DNA of 64,000 nucleotides from Paralithodes platypus (GCA_032716605.1 CM064492.1:48354488-48418487), one strand, 5' to 3'. Positions 32,184 to 43,279 are shown, counted from the first letter of the stretch. Translations and numbers: made by a program. Notes: generated by a model not told the origin, from the letters alone.

Positions 32184-32870
32184 CACTGTCACTGATATTG
32201 CTAATTTTCACTCGATACCGTACATTTTATTAGTAATTGAGGTAGGTTATTGTTGTATTAGGCACTGATTATTCGTTATTACAGGTGTTTATTATTCTTT
32301 GGTCATCAAGTATTGTCTTGTGTCACTTTCACTTTGATAAATATGCTTTAGAGTGTCACTGTCACTGATAATGCTCATTTTCACTCGATACCGTACATTT
32401 TATTAGTAATTGAGGTAGGTTATTGTTGTATTAGGCACTGATTATTCGTTATTACAGGTGTTTATTATTCTTTGGTCATCAAGTATTGTGTCTTGTCACT
32501 TTCACTTTGATAAATATGCTTTAGAGTGTCACTGTCACTGATAATGCTAATTTTCACTCGATACCGTACATTTTATTAGTAATTGAGGTAGGTTATTGTT
32601 GTATTAGGCACTGATTATTTGTTATCACAGGTGTTTATTATACTTTGGCCATCAAATATTAGGTCTTGTGTCACTTTCACTTTGACAAATATGCTTTAGA
32701 GAGTGTCACTGTCACTGATAATGCTCATTTTCACTCGATACCGTACATTTTATTAGTAATTGAGGTAGGTTATTGTTGTATTAGGCACTGATTATTCGTT
32801 ATCACAGGTATTTATTATACTTTGGCCATCAAATATTAGGTCTTGTGTCACTGACTTAGTTATATGATTT
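32184..32870. repeat. Tandem array of ~173-bp repeats (about 4 copies)
   Basis: The unit starts CACTGTCACTGATA and includes TTTTCACTCGATACCGTAC and TTGAGGTAGGTTATTG. Unit starts are at 32184, 32357, 32530 and 32707, periods 173, 173 and 177 bp. Adjacent units are over 95% alike by eye. It is AT-rich with no ORF, and lies between the transposon's left end and the end of the transposase gene. Confidence 0.9.
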
Positions 32871-33131
32871 GTAAACGTTTTATATACAATTTATTGTGTC
32901 TTTTTTCACTGATTTATATATTTCTATAGGTTCTAATCATATGAATGTCACTTGGTATATACATATGTGTCACTTTCACATATTATTATGGTGTAATTGT
33001 ATTTGTATTAATTTTCTCATAATACTGTACATGACTTTTGTATTACAATAAATTGGTTTTCTTCCACTTTTTGCCTATATATAATTATAGTGTACATATT
33101 GTCATTTTATTTGGCAATTTCAGTATGATTA

Positions 33132-35995
33132 TTAGAACTCCAGCTTGGAGTGGTAATCAAAGAAGCACTCTAAAGCACAGAGTGCCACCTTGCACTCCAC
33201 ACACTCCATGGTTGACTTTTTACCTGGCCTTGGCCTCACCCTGCTGTTGTAGCAGACATGGCACCGCTTCTGCTGTGTTCTTCCTGATTCATTCTGAGGC
33301 AGGGAACCAAGCCTGTGCCTAATCAAGTATTGAGCACACTGCAAGCGGTCAATAACGGCGGGCCCAGGATGTGCCACTGCCCTCTGTGGCGTAGCATACT
33401 TCTCCAGGAGCTCCGTCAACACCTGCTTTTGGAACCTCCGCAGGCTATTGAACTTCATGGGTGTGTTCACATTCCGAAGCTTGTATATGTTGTAGGCATT
33501 CAGAACTGACATGTCCACCATATGCAGAAAGAACTTTTTGTACCATCTGCACGAGGTACGCAGGCAGTCAATGAAGCCTATCTGCATGTCGGACTTGTCC
33601 ACCAGCCTCATGTTGATGTTGTAGTCCAGGACAGCATCGGGCTTGGTCACCCTGGCCTGGGTGCGGCGATCCACCTTGCCAGTCTCCACTATTTCCCCCT
33701 TGTGGATGGTGGTCAGGAGGTTGACCTTCCGCTGGTCGTGCCAGTGGATAGCCAGAATGGGCCCCGACTTCTTCTTGAACACATCACCTTTTTTGGTCTT
33801 TGGAGGGAAAGGTGGCATGCCCTTCCTTTTCCCTCGTACTGTGCCTACAGTCCCCGTCTTGCGCTCATGCAGGTACTGTGAGAGAGTGGGGGACGTGTAA
33901 TAATTGTTCGTGTAGAGGACGTGATTCTTGTGAAAGTAGCGGTCCATCATGGCTTGCACCACTGCTCCGCCAAAGCCAATGAGGGGGTCCACAAGCAAGT
34001 CCCCTTCCTTCCCGCTGTAGACCAGGAAGTCCAGGACATAGCCAGTTTGGCAGTCGCACAGCACAAAGAATTTTATGCCAAAGCGATGTCTTTTTGAGGG
34101 GATGTACTGCCGGAAGCTGAGTTTTCCCCGGAACAGCACAAGAGACTCGTCAATGACGACCTTGCGGAAGGGCTTGAAGTAGGAGGTGAAGCGTTCTCGC
34201 ATCATCTCGTACAACGTCCTAATCTTCCACAGCTTGTCTGGGAGGTGGACGTCAAGGTTGGTGACAAGATGGAGCGCTGCGAGGATATTAAGGTACCGGT
34301 CGCGAGACATATATTTCCCGAAGGCAGGGGTGGATATCAGATCATTGGTGATCCAATAGTCAGGCAACCTATGCTTCTTGACAGGAGGCATTAGCATGGT
34401 GAGTGCCAGGAACACCATGAACTCTTTATGAGTCACTGGGTCCACTGCCTCATGTGGCCCTTGGTCACCTTTCCCAAAAAGTGGACCTGGAATTGGTGCT
34501 GCTTATTTGTCTCTTTGACAACATAGCCTACCACCTCCTCATCAAAGAAGGCCTCAAATAGTTCGTGTGGTGGAGCATTGGGGCCTGCAGGAAAATTGGG
34601 GGTAATGCCTGAACCCTCCAGTACCTCATCAAAAGCTGGCACATCAGGGTTGTATCCATCCTCATCAACTACGTCTTGCCACTGAAAAACGTAGAATGGG
34701 TCTTGTCTACGCTGACGAGGAGCTCCAGCTGGTGGCCCAGCACGCCCACGGCCAACTCGGGAGGCGCGTGCCCTAGGGCGGCGGGCAGCACGACGGGCAG
34801 CACGACGCCGGGCCAAGCGGATGGGTCGAGGGTCGTCGATGTCCATATAGTCATCGTCAGAGTGGTCATCTTGCCCTGACGGTGGACCTATGTAATCATG
34901 GCCAGAGTCTTCAGAGAGGTGCCCTTCATCATCAGTGGCCCCCACATAATCTGGCGGGGAACCAGTGATGCGTGGGCGGCGTGCGGGTGGGCGAGGTGGG
35001 GAAGGAGTGGCAGGTGAGGCTGTGTCCCCCCGAGGTCCTGGGCTCCTTGGCCTGCGACGAGTGACAGAAAGCAATGTTTCACTGTCACTAGGCCCAGGTA
35101 TTGGTGATGCGAGCTCAAAGACTTCTTCAGGAAGACATGTTGAAGGCGAGAGAGGTGGGGAGGACCGTGGGGAAAGTTGCGGGGACGTATGGCTGGGGCC
35201 GGCCGGGGTGGACGCCGCGGGAGCCTCGAACAAAACTCTCTTACTTTTCTTATTTTTTTTGGTATATTTCCTACCTTTCCCCTTTTCGGCAGCAGCATGT
35301 CTCCTGTCGGGGGACCTAGGAGGCAAATAGGCCGAAAGTGGGGGGTCCTCAACCCTTGGCAATGGTGGGGGTGGTGGGGAAGAATGCGGGGCATCCGGGT
35401 CATCTTGGGTGGCGTGGGTAGATAAGGGAGACAATGGCGGACGAGAAGGGTCACCACGCTGACCCTCACTCACAGCCTCATCCTCACCAAGTAGTTTTGC
35501 TTGTTCCCTAGCTGCCGCGGCCGCCTTCTCAAGTATTTTCTGCTTATACAAATGTAGCTTGAAAGGCGATTTACCTGGGGAAGGGCTTGGAGTAGTGTCA
35601 CTTATGCGAAATTTGGTGAGTGACCTTGAACTCTCCCACTCACTCACTCTCTCAAGTTCACTGTCTTTAGGTAAACCAGCTTCCTCAACAACTGGTACAT
35701 CACCTTCATCACTCTCATCACTGTCATGTTCTCTCGCAAATCCCAGGAATTGCTCTTCTTTGTCACTCTCATGGCCATAATCACTCGACTTATAATTACT
35801 GGAGTCGTCACTGACTTCATCATCAACATTATGCTTGGCATCAGCTCGCTCATAAAGTCTCAATGTCGTCTCAATACCTCCGGGAGATAACACATTTAGG
35901 CGATGGCGTCGGGGTAAGGCGCGACGAACTAGCAAGGGCGTCGTAGGAAGCACGGTATCGGACACAGCGGAATCACTATTTGGCGTACTGTCCAT
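33132..35995 (-). pseudogene. piggyBac transposase, frameshifted and with an altered catalytic residue
   Basis: The transposase would cut the element out and insert it at TTAA. The start chosen is the ATG at 35995 (MDSTPNSDSAV). The first ~500 residues are an unusually long acidic and proline-rich N-terminus (DDEVSDDSSNYKSSDYG, repeated RRAARRAARRPRARA near the end). A one-base frameshift near 34440 joins RQW to PVTHKEFMVFLAL. The catalytic core follows. The first Asp is in VVIDESLVLFRG. The second position reads LYTNNYYTS, where the family has Asp-Asn. The third Asp is in NMRLVDKSDMQ. The C-terminal Cys-rich domain (CHVCYNSR, CVECKVALC, CFFDYH) is complete. Frameshift plus Asp-to-Asn mean this copy should be inactive. 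Confidence 0.9.
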
Positions 35996-36642
35996 GATGG
36001 CGTCGGGGTAAATACTGTTGCTGTGGCGTAGTTTACGCCTGGTGGCGCCACCTACCGTCCCACGATACCAAAAATGTACGCGCGGCATTCGAAAGCACGC
36101 ACGCAAGCAATGGGCGTTCAAGAGCCCTTCCGGGTTGCGCGGGCCGAGGTTGTTATGGGCGTTCAAGAGCCCTTCCGGGTTGGAGAGGTTAACGAGTGTA
36201 TTCACATTGCACCTTCCCCAGGGTTCATAGCCAAGAATGAGCACAGTGAACATGTGTTTTCAGAGTTCACGGTGCCGGCGTTGAAAAGGGGAAAGGTGCA
36301 CCATAATTTATGTCCAGTGCAGGCTCTAACCAAATATTTGAGAGTAGCTCCTTTCAATCCCCAGGGTGCTTTATGGGTAGCAAGTACGGGTAAGCCCTTG
36401 TTGAAACGTAGAGTGGCTTCTCTCTTGGTCGAGGTCATTAAAGAGAGTAATCCCGGCGTTGTGGGTAGGGCCCACGATTTACGCAAGTGGGCAGCCTCTT
36501 TGCGTTTCCTTAAGAATTTTTCTGTTGAAGATATTACGTCCACACATTTGTGGGCCTCTAATCATACGTTTTTGACTCGATACCTGTCAGTAGCTCTAGA
36601 CAAGCCTTCCTTGCCATGTATAGCTTTAAGGCAGAGGGTCTA

Positions 36643-37204
36643 GGTGGCCCCTAAGTCACTTTTTGTTTAATTTCAAAGAAGAAGAAGGGGGGGGGGGGTG
36701 CAGTCAGTGTGACATAGGACACCCTAGACCCCGCCGGAGTATGGGAGCTGTGATACTAGTTATGGGTATTGTGATATAAAATATTTCTCTGTACTATTCA
36801 GTGCAGGAAATTGTGCTAGTACAATGGTAGTACAAACAACAGTGTTGTTGTAAGTAGTTTTAGCTGTGAAAGCAATCTAATTTTAAGCATTGGATATATT
36901 TTGCAAGATATATCCACTAGTATTATGGGGTTATATGTGCACATGTAAACTTATAAGTTTGTTATTTTTCACCACTTATGTTGAGTGGGGTGCCTTATTA
37001 ACTTACAGATCTGTTCGCAGAGTCTCAAGAGTTAACCCTTTTTATCAAGCAGGCTTCTTTGAAGCACGCTCCTGCTTGTACCCCTTTTGTATATATGTGC
37101 TGCGCCAATAAATATATATATCTTTTTGAAGTAAGAATACTGTGGTTCTTTGATTATCTGCTTTTACTAGTTATGATATGATTACGAATGTCCCCTTCCA
37201 GTCT
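36643..37204 (+). other. DIRS 3' non-coding region
   Basis: It follows the recombinase stop. It contains a G run (36687-36698) after GAAGAAGAAG and then AT-rich sequence. No gene recognised. TATATATGTGCTGCGCCAATAAATA near 37090-37115 could supply a polyadenylation signal. Confidence 0.5.
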
Positions 37205-37320
37205 TAGATATCAGGCATAATCGTCAATGATGGAGGGGCCACTAATAAATTATAGGTTTGACTCCTGTAAGGAGATATAGAAAACCTAATATTTAGTAGT
37301 GGCCCTGTAATCATTGACGA
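37205..37320 (+). repeat. DIRS internal complementary region (circle-junction complement)
   Basis: It reads GGCATAATCGTCAATGATGG, then GGGGCCACTAATAAATTATA, TTTGACTCCTGTAAGGAGAT and AAAACCTAATATTTAG. The first half is the complement of the element's left outer edge (24058-24090). The second half is the complement of its right outer edge (37680-37744). The two edges are thus joined as they would be in a circular intermediate. Confidence 0.82.
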
Positions 37321-37390
37321 CTGGGGCCCTCCCGACCATCCCCTTCCCATTCGTTGATGTATTAAGGATTTTGGTTTACTTAATATGTCA

Positions 37391-37744
37391 GTGAAGGAAG
37401 AATGACGCCTGAGTCAGCGTCTGGTCAAAGATCCACACAAGTACATCCACGATATTATGGAAAGCTTTTTGAATAGTTATTCTTATTTTCTTTTTCTTTT
37501 TATTTTTTACGAAGTTTTTTCGTAGTGAGAACCCAATTTCATAATGACTGAACCATGAGTGAGGTTGTGTGCGCTCATGATGAAGGCTCCTCAAATTTGT
37601 TATGCTCTGCGCGGTAGATTCAAACTACGGCGGATGAGTGTTTGAAGAGGGTGCCTTATGTAATAGGCATAATCGTCAATGATTACGGGGCCAATACTAA
37701 ATATTAGGTTTTCTTTATCTCCTTACAGGAGTCAAACCTATAAT
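37391..37744 (+). repeat. DIRS right inverted terminal repeat
   Basis: It begins GGAAGAATGACGCC and is the reverse complement of the left repeat up to about 37690. It then has an extra outer segment (TTAGGTTTTC to CCTATAA) that is matched only in the internal complementary region. Confidence 0.87.
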
Positions 37745-38075
37745 TGCCTCCAAGATTCTTTTATAATTCATTCAGATTCAGGGGTAGTTTATAGAGAGGC
37801 CTTCCTTAGGGTTAAGGCCCCATTAATGATGCCTTCCTTTCATCTATCCATAGCCTATGATAGCGCAGTTGGAAAGTTTGTACATGCTTAGATTGATATG
37901 CAGGATTCGAAACTGCATAATAAATCGTAGGCTTGTCCACCATTCTTTAACTGTCTTCGTAGTGCAATGGATAGATGCACTGAATTTCGGTGTGAGCATC
38001 CTAGGTTCGAATCACTGGACTGCCACATGTATTTGTCGATTTCATTGAGTTTAGGAGCAAAGTCGGTTGGTGGAG
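37745..38075 (+). mobile_element. Insert between DIRS and PLE containing a tRNA-derived SINE head
   Basis: At 37953-38025 the sequence has an A-box-like TAGTGCAATGG and a B box GGTTCGAATC, with an anticodon-like TTTCGG segment. The stems are imperfect, so it is a SINE rather than a tRNA gene. The upstream part (37745-37950) is unassigned. PLE endonuclease sequence resumes at about 38076. Confidence 0.6.
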
Positions 38076-38476
38076 GTAACTTAATAATACAAGCATTTCA
38101 ACAGAGATTGTACCAAATTAGACTATAAATACAAAATTATTGAAATTGTTAAAGAAGAAAAAGATCTTTTAGATAGAGAAAATTATTGGATTGGAAAATT
38201 AATGACTATCTATCCATTTGGACTTAATAATCAAATTAAAGGTGTAGGCAACATATTGTACAAGACTTTTTAAAATACGATTTTAATAAACCTTACTTTA
38301 ACTTCCCCGTTAGAAACAGAAGACCATGTAGACATGGTAATAGAAGACTAAATTCATTAAATAAAAAGAAAAACAGGTAAGATATTAACCTGATTGTCAA
38401 TAATTTGTATTGAAATTTCTGAATTAAAAAATTGAAAGATTCACTGAAAGGCCTACAAAATAAAAGTTTTGCTCCT
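38076..38476 (+). pseudogene. PLE GIY-YIG endonuclease, second half, and start of linker
   Basis: It encodes HFNRDCTKLDYKYKIIEIV and LLDRENYWIGKLMTIYPFGL followed by Asn-Asn, the conserved Glu/Trp and GLN end of PLE endonucleases. Next comes a basic linker (NFPVRNRRPCRHGNRRLNS). The Cys-x-His in PCRHG lies where Naiad-type elements have a CxC motif; this correspondence is uncertain. Several stops break the frame. The segment completes the nuclease cut at 24057. Confidence 0.8.
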
Positions 38477-38560
38477 TTTATAATGTAAAACTTGCAAAAT
38501 AAACAAACCAAAACGTATATGAACACAGTAAAAAGACAAAAAATTAATCAAATCTAAATA
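38477..38560 (-). repeat. Short inverted PLE pseudo-LTR piece
   Basis: ATGTAAAACTTGCAAAATAA then ACAAACCAAAACGTATA is the reverse complement of the pLTR end and matches 52970-53015. It lies within the PLE linker, so it is either a secondary inverted insertion or sequence the linker genuinely shares. Confidence 0.6.
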
Positions 38561-38789
38561 CTGTAATAAAAATAATTTCACCAATAAATTTAAAAATACT
38601 GTCTTTGCTCTTATGGGATGTATTAGAGCCAATTCTAAGAAATCCATAGATAACCCTATTAAGGACAAAGTTATATCCACTTTGAATTATTCCTCTAAAA
38701 TTTTAGACAAAATTAATGTTAACAGTCTAATAAATTCAAAGAAAGTTAAGTCCAAGTTGACGGATGGATATAAAGATTTCAAACCAATT
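38561..38789 (+). pseudogene. PLE inter-domain segment between endonuclease and RT
   Basis: The open stretch reads FALMGCIRANSKKSIDNP, TLNYSSKILDKINVNSLINS and KLTDGYKDFKPI. No domain is recognised. It is placed in the PLE because it is colinear between the endonuclease and the RT N-terminal part that resumes at 39036 and 45786. Confidence 0.55.
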
Positions 38790-39035
38790 TGCCCCTCAAC
38801 TTTCTCTTGATAATTGCTGAGGGGCACAGGGCCCTGGGTGGGTCTTTGGTTTCCCGGGCGTTTCCGCACCCTCCTCAGCTCCCCGTCATGGAGTGGCTTC
38901 GGTCACCCAGGCTTTATTGTGGTCGGCAGGGAGGGTTCTGTGGGGGCGCTCGGTTATGGCCTTGGCCTTGCTCGGGGCCTTGGGGCTGTTCGGCCAGGCA
39001 GCTTGGGGAGGAACAACAACAACAACAACAACAAC
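38790..39035 (+). mobile_element. S1 short retroelement, 5'-truncated copy
   Basis: It starts TGCCCCTCAACTTTCTC and carries the family core and (AAC)n tail (39012-39034). It is inserted in the PLE linker. Confidence 0.85.
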
Positions 39036-39451
39036 CAATAATAGTTTATTCATATGAGCGACCTGTTGGGTTTATTATTTGTAATTATTTCCCCCCCTGG
39101 GGGAAAGGGAATAGAATATGCCCCACGTGCCTTCTGCGTGTCGTAAGACGACTAAAGAGGTTGGGTCGGTGGGCTTGCGACCCCCACCCGGAAAAATTAC
39201 CTAAGCAAAGAAAAACGAACGAACAGCCTCGGATGCGGACGGAACCTATGATGACGAACCACGACCGACTAAGGACATTCCTTCGGACATTCTGAGAATG
39301 GCTACATGGAATGTTAGTGGCATAAATGATGGCACAAAAGAGAGAGAGGTTCTGGAAGTGCTAGTGAATGCCAGGCTGGATGTATGTGGAATGACAGAGA
39401 CCAAATGGAAAGGTTCAGATGTGAGAGAGTGGGAGTGTGGAATGGGTGTGT

Positions 39452-41343
39452 ACACATACATACATACATAACATTTTAAGACTGAGTGTTCCACACATAA
39501 GTGCAGTTTCAGTCTCTTGTCCTAATGGCGGCGTTCCAGGCAACCCTGTTAAGGGCTGCTTCACTTGTCAAGTTCTTGGATTTGAGATCGGCACGTATAC
39601 AGTAGTCCGATCCCAGGTCTTCCTCGGTCCACCCCTTGGTGCAACTCCCTCCACAATCACAGACCTACATTTTTTCACCCAATTTTGTTCATCCATTCTC
39701 TCCAGATGTCCATACCATCCCAGTCTACTTGTACGCATCACCTCGCTAATACTCTTTATACCTAAACGTCTCCTCAGCTCAACATTTGTTATTCTATCCT
39801 GTAGCCTGGCCCCACACATCCATCTCACCATTCTCATCTCATTACGCTCCATTCTGTTGACATCCTCTACTTTAACGGCCCATGTTTCTGAGGCATACGT
39901 CATTGCACTTCTAACACATGAGGCATACACCTTTCCCTTCAGGGGGAGAGGCATTCATTTCATGGTAAGGATTGGCATCAGTTCTCTGAACTTCCCCCAG
40001 CCACACCTAATTCTAGCAACAGTGGCAGCCTCGGCCCCACCACCGGCAGAGATGGTATCTCCTAGGTAACAAAACTTGTTCACCAGCTCCAAAGACTCAT
40101 TTCCAAAATTCACAGCCACAGGATCATCACCTAACACAAGCTCGCCTTTGCACACTACGCACTCAAATTTCTCGATTTCTGACTTATCCTTCGGCAGGGG
40201 TCCCTTTATTCTACTACAGTTCTTACTCCTATGGTGTACCCAACATCGACAGATGCTACATTGAATTGAGTTAGCACCCACTCCCTTTCCACACACTGCA
40301 CATGGGTATGCACCGCTCTTTTCCACATTGCCTCGTCTAAATCTACAATGCATAACCTTGGTTTTGTTAATAGTGACTCTTAAACCCTTGCTCGCCATGC
40401 CCTCTCTCCACTCTCTGAATTTGGCCTCAGCATCTTGCACAGTCAGCTATTAGGACTAAATCGTCTGCATAAAACAGTTCCAACGGGAGTCCGCCTCTAA
40501 AAACTCTAGACAGTGCCTCCAAGACCATAATAAAGAGGAGGGGGCTTAACACTGAACCCTCATGGACTCCAACACGGACTGCGAACTCATCACTCAGTAC
40601 ACCCTTCACCCTCACCGCACTTCGCGAATACTCATACATCTTCATTATCACATGCACCAGCCACTCTTCCACACCAAGTTTCCTCATAGCCCACTGCACA
40701 ACATCTCTAGGCACCCTATCAAAGGCCTTCTCCAGGTCTACAAACACAAAGTAAAGATCCCTGCCTTTTAGTAAGTATCTTTCCTGTATCTGCCTGACTA
40801 TGAAGATAGCATCGGTTGTACCCCGTCCTGGCATAAAACCAAACTGCATATCATCAATAGAGATGCTTTACCTGATCAAACCCTGAAGGACTCTCTCACA
40901 GACCTTCATGATTTGGTCAAGCATTTTCAGGCCCCTATAATTTCCTCTATCTAGCGCATCCCCTTTTCCTTTGTATATATTCACTATCACACTTTTGAGC
41001 CAATCCTCTGGGATTTTCTCATCCTTAATAATGGTGTTTATCAACTCAGTAACTAAGTATACACCAGTCTCCGCTGAGGCTTTTATCATCTCAGCGACAA
41101 TGTCAGAGCAACCTGAAGCTTTACCGTCCTTCATTTTATTGATTGCATCGCTCACTACAGCTGGTGCTATCAAAGGAGGGGGCCCAGATATTGGTTTTTG
41201 ATACTAAGCTGTTCCTTATCCCATTCAAACTCTACATTTAGCAATCGTTCATAGTGTGCCTTCCTAAATTCTCTGATTTCATTTTCTGCATACACAATCT
41301 TCCCATTATCGTTTCTAACACACTGTTCACCTACACTATCCCT
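39452..41343 (-). mobile_element. LINE-B copy 2, longer copy inside LINE-A
   Basis: The 3' (ATGT)n tail is at 39452-39470 and the 5' end near 41343. LINE-A reads GGGTGTGTGTGCTGG in copy 1; here the left side ends GGGTGTGT and the right side starts TGTGTGTGCTGG, implying a short (GT)-type target duplication. It is nearly identical to copy 1 over 9000-10405 and extends about 490 bp further 5'. Confidence 0.92.
39568..41300 (-). pseudogene. LINE-B reverse transcriptase, frameshifted longer copy
   Basis: The extra N-terminal part reads EFRKAHYERLLNVEFEW and then VVSDAINKMKDGKASGCSDI, DEKIPEDWLKSVIVNIYKGK and DRGNYRGLKMLDQIMKVCER, RT segments 0-2. A stop or frame change near 40866 precedes FGFMPGRGTTDAIF, after which motifs A to C match copy 1. 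A small deletion near 40437 (IADCARC) shifts frame again, and another break occurs near 39955. A second difference is HEGSVLSPLLF where copy 1 has HQGSVLSPLLF in motif B. Confidence 0.87.
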
Positions 41344-41989
41344 ACTGTGTGTGCTGGAGTGAGTGAAGGAACAGCGAGAGAAGGTGCGTGTTTGTTTGTA
41401 AGTAGCAAATGGAAGGAATGTGTAAGAGAGTATGGGACTGTCGGTTCAAGGATTGTGTGGGTGAGAATGAAAATAGGAATACAAACGTGGGTGATTGTGT
41501 GTGTGTATGCCCCGACAGAGGATAAACTTGAAAGAAAGAAAGAGGAGTTCTGGATGAATGTGGAGGCGTGCCTGCAGAAGTTTGACAAGAACGAATGAAT
41601 ATTTCTGATTGGGGATATGAATGGTAAGGTGGGTGATAGGAAAGTTGAGTTGAGGGGAGGGTGAGGGGTACCGTCAGAGGTGAATGGGAATGGTAGTGCA
41701 CTTGTGGACGTATGTGTGGGGAGGAGGCTGTGGATAGCCAACACCTTCTTCCAACACAGAATGATCCACAGGTACACGTGGAAACGGGTGTGGACGATAG
41801 AGGATGAGACAGTGGTGGAACGAAAGTCATTGATTGATTATGTATATGTGGATGAACGAATGAAGAAATCTGTGATGGATGCTAGGGTGTATAGGAAGGG
41901 GTCTGTCTGATCATTATGTAATGGTAGCTAAGGTTAGGATACAATAGAAGTGGGTGAGGAGAGCTGGAGGGAGGTGAGAAGAGGGTGGA

Positions 41990-43279
41990 ATGGTGAGGAG
42001 GGTGGAGAGGTTGCAGGAGGAGGAAGTCAGGGAGGAGTACAGGAGAGCAGTGGAAAGACGACTAGGTGGGTTCGACCTGGAAGTTATGGAGGAAGTGGAG
42101 GAGATGAGCAAGGTGTTTAAGGATGAGATCTGTGCAGCATGTGAGGAGGTGTGTGGAGTGAGGAGAAGAGGGAGGGGAGTGAAAGGTACAGCATGGTGGA
42201 CAGAAGAGGTAAGAATAGCTGTGGAAGAAAAGAAGAAAGCATATAGAGAGTGGTTGGGTAGTAGAGGGAATGAAGATTTCGAGAGACAGAAACGAGCAAG
42301 GTACGTGGAGAGTAAGAGGGTGGTGAAGAGAGTAGTGAAGGAAAGTAAGAGAAGAGTAGATGAGGAATTTGGAAGGAATCTGAGTGTAAAATGGAGGGAG
42401 AGTAAGAAACTGTTCTGGAAAGAAGTCAAGAAAGTTAGGGAAGGTAGCAAGGGAAACAGTAAGGGTGTGAAAGATAAGAATGGGAGAATGCTAGTCGAGA
42501 AGCAAGAGAGAGTCAAAAGATGGAGGGAGTACTTCAGTGAGTTGCTAAATGTAAGGAATGAAGAGCCAGCAAACATAGCTGGATATGGTATGGGAGGGAG
42601 AAGAAGAGAAGTAGTGGAGGAGGAGGTGGGGATCAGGTCAGAAGTGTGGGAAGCCATGAAAAGAGTGAAGTTGGGGAAAGCACCAGGAACAGATAGTGTG
42701 TGTGGGGAAATGTTGAGGTATGGTGGTGAGATAGTGATCGAATGGGTATGGAAAATGTGCAAACTAGCATGAGAGAAGGGGAGTGCACCCGATGACTGGA
42801 AGACTGGCATAATAGTCCCCCTATATAAGGGCAAAGGGGACAGAGGAGTGTGTGGTAACCATCGAGGAATATGTCTTCTAAGCGTTGTAGGGAAGGTATA
42901 CAGTAGGGTAGTGATTGAGAGAGTGAGAGTGAGAACGGAGAAATGGATAGGCGACGAGCAGGGAGGTTTTAGGAAGGGAAGAGGATGTGTAGATCAGATT
43001 TTTACCCTGAATTGTGTTGTGGAGAAATATCTGGAGAAGAAATAAAAGGTGTATGTTGCCTTTATGGACTTGGAGAAGGCCTATGACAGAGTGGATAGAG
43101 AAGGTTTGTGGAAAGTACTTAGAATATACGGAGTAGATGGCAAGTTGCTGAAATTAGTGAAGAGCATGTATGAGGGTGCAAAGGCGGCAGTACGTGTGGA
43201 GAGTGAGCAGAGCGAGTTCTTTGACCTGAGTGTTGGTTTGAAACAGGGGTGTGTGATGTCCCCGTGGTTGTTTACTGTA
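41990..43279 (+). pseudogene. LINE-A RT N-terminal to motif B region, copy 2
   Basis: A single frame from 41990 to 43279 is broken only by TGA at 42770-42772 (a Trp codon in copy 1) and TAA at 43043-43045. It begins with a charged helical region (LQEEEVREEYRRAVERR; KRVVKRVVKESKRRVDEEF) between nuclease and RT. It then carries RVKLGKAPGTDSV, DDWKTGIIVPLYKGKGD, GGFRKGRGCVDQIF, AFMDLEKAYDRVDREG (motif A) and LKQGCVMSPWLF (motif B), where the Tigger-type element cuts in. Two point stops in 430 codons mark it as one of the younger LINE copies. Confidence 0.87.

Larger units (their letters stand above)
31770..36188 (-). mobile_element. piggyBac-family DNA transposon (4.4 kb)
   Basis: TTAA duplication occurs at 31766-31769 and 36189-36192. 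The left end is CCCTCCAGCCCCGG and the right end, inverted, CCTCTCCAACCCGG. The right subterminal region has GGGCGTTCAAGAGCCCTTCC at 36112 and again at 36157, 45 bp apart. The left interior contains GGCGTTGAGTAGAGGTCTCT (31929-), shared with the MITEs. It encodes a frameshifted transposase (35995-33132, minus) and has a tandem-repeat block near the left end. Confidence 0.93.
31190..36642 (+). pseudogene. DIRS tyrosine recombinase, split by a piggyBac transposon
   Basis: This recombinase would insert a circular DNA intermediate without making a target duplication. The first part (to 31765) has an N-terminal core-binding region (NQYTQSTKRQYQSHWQAFTS, LKNHLTAIRMPF) and the first catalytic Arg region LATRNRVSELAAM. 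It overlaps the end of RT in another frame. The second part (36193-36642) carries HDLRKWAASLRFLKNFS, the H-x-x-R box, and THLWASNHTFLTRYLS with the final Trp/His and Tyr. Removing 31770-36188 plus one TTAA leaves the frame open across the junction (FGRLNECIH), so the gene was intact here when the transposon landed. Confidence 0.9.
24058..37744 (+). mobile_element. DIRS-like tyrosine-recombinase retrotransposon (interrupted)
   Basis: The gene order is gag-like, RT/RNase H, then tyrosine recombinase (YR) on the plus strand. It is bounded by ~300-bp inverted terminal repeats (24058-24362 and 37391-37744). Near the right end, 37205-37320 contains the reverse complements of both outer edges joined together, the internal complementary region expected for DIRS elements that replicate through a circle. 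No target duplication is seen, as expected for YR elements. It inserted into the PLE endonuclease. A piggyBac transposon and a SINE are nested inside. Confidence 0.9.
39298..41940 (+). pseudogene. LINE-A AP-endonuclease-like domain, split by LINE-B
   Basis: The nuclease that nicks target DNA starts MATWNVSGINDGTKEREVLE (39298), with the metal-binding Asn and then GMTETKWKG, the Glu motif, before the break at 39451. It resumes at 41345 with SKWKECVREYG, VIVCVYAPTED, IFLIGDMNGKVGD, the Asp/Asn motif, and a degraded SDH region (LSDHYVMVAKV) near 41905. The reading frame upstream of the ATG is open and contains ASDADGTYDDEPRPT, so the start is not certain. A stop after FDKNE and a frameshift near 41650 break the domain. 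Confidence 0.82.

Noticed and set aside
33315..33900. Plus-strand ORFs opposite the piggyBac transposase
   Set aside because: Antisense reading of the GC-rich transposase gene; no recognisable domain.
38814..39041. Protein-coding potential of S1 (Gly/Leu-rich ORFs repeated in all copies)
   Set aside because: Open frames exist in several phases because of base composition and are not consistently maintained between copies; no domain is seen.
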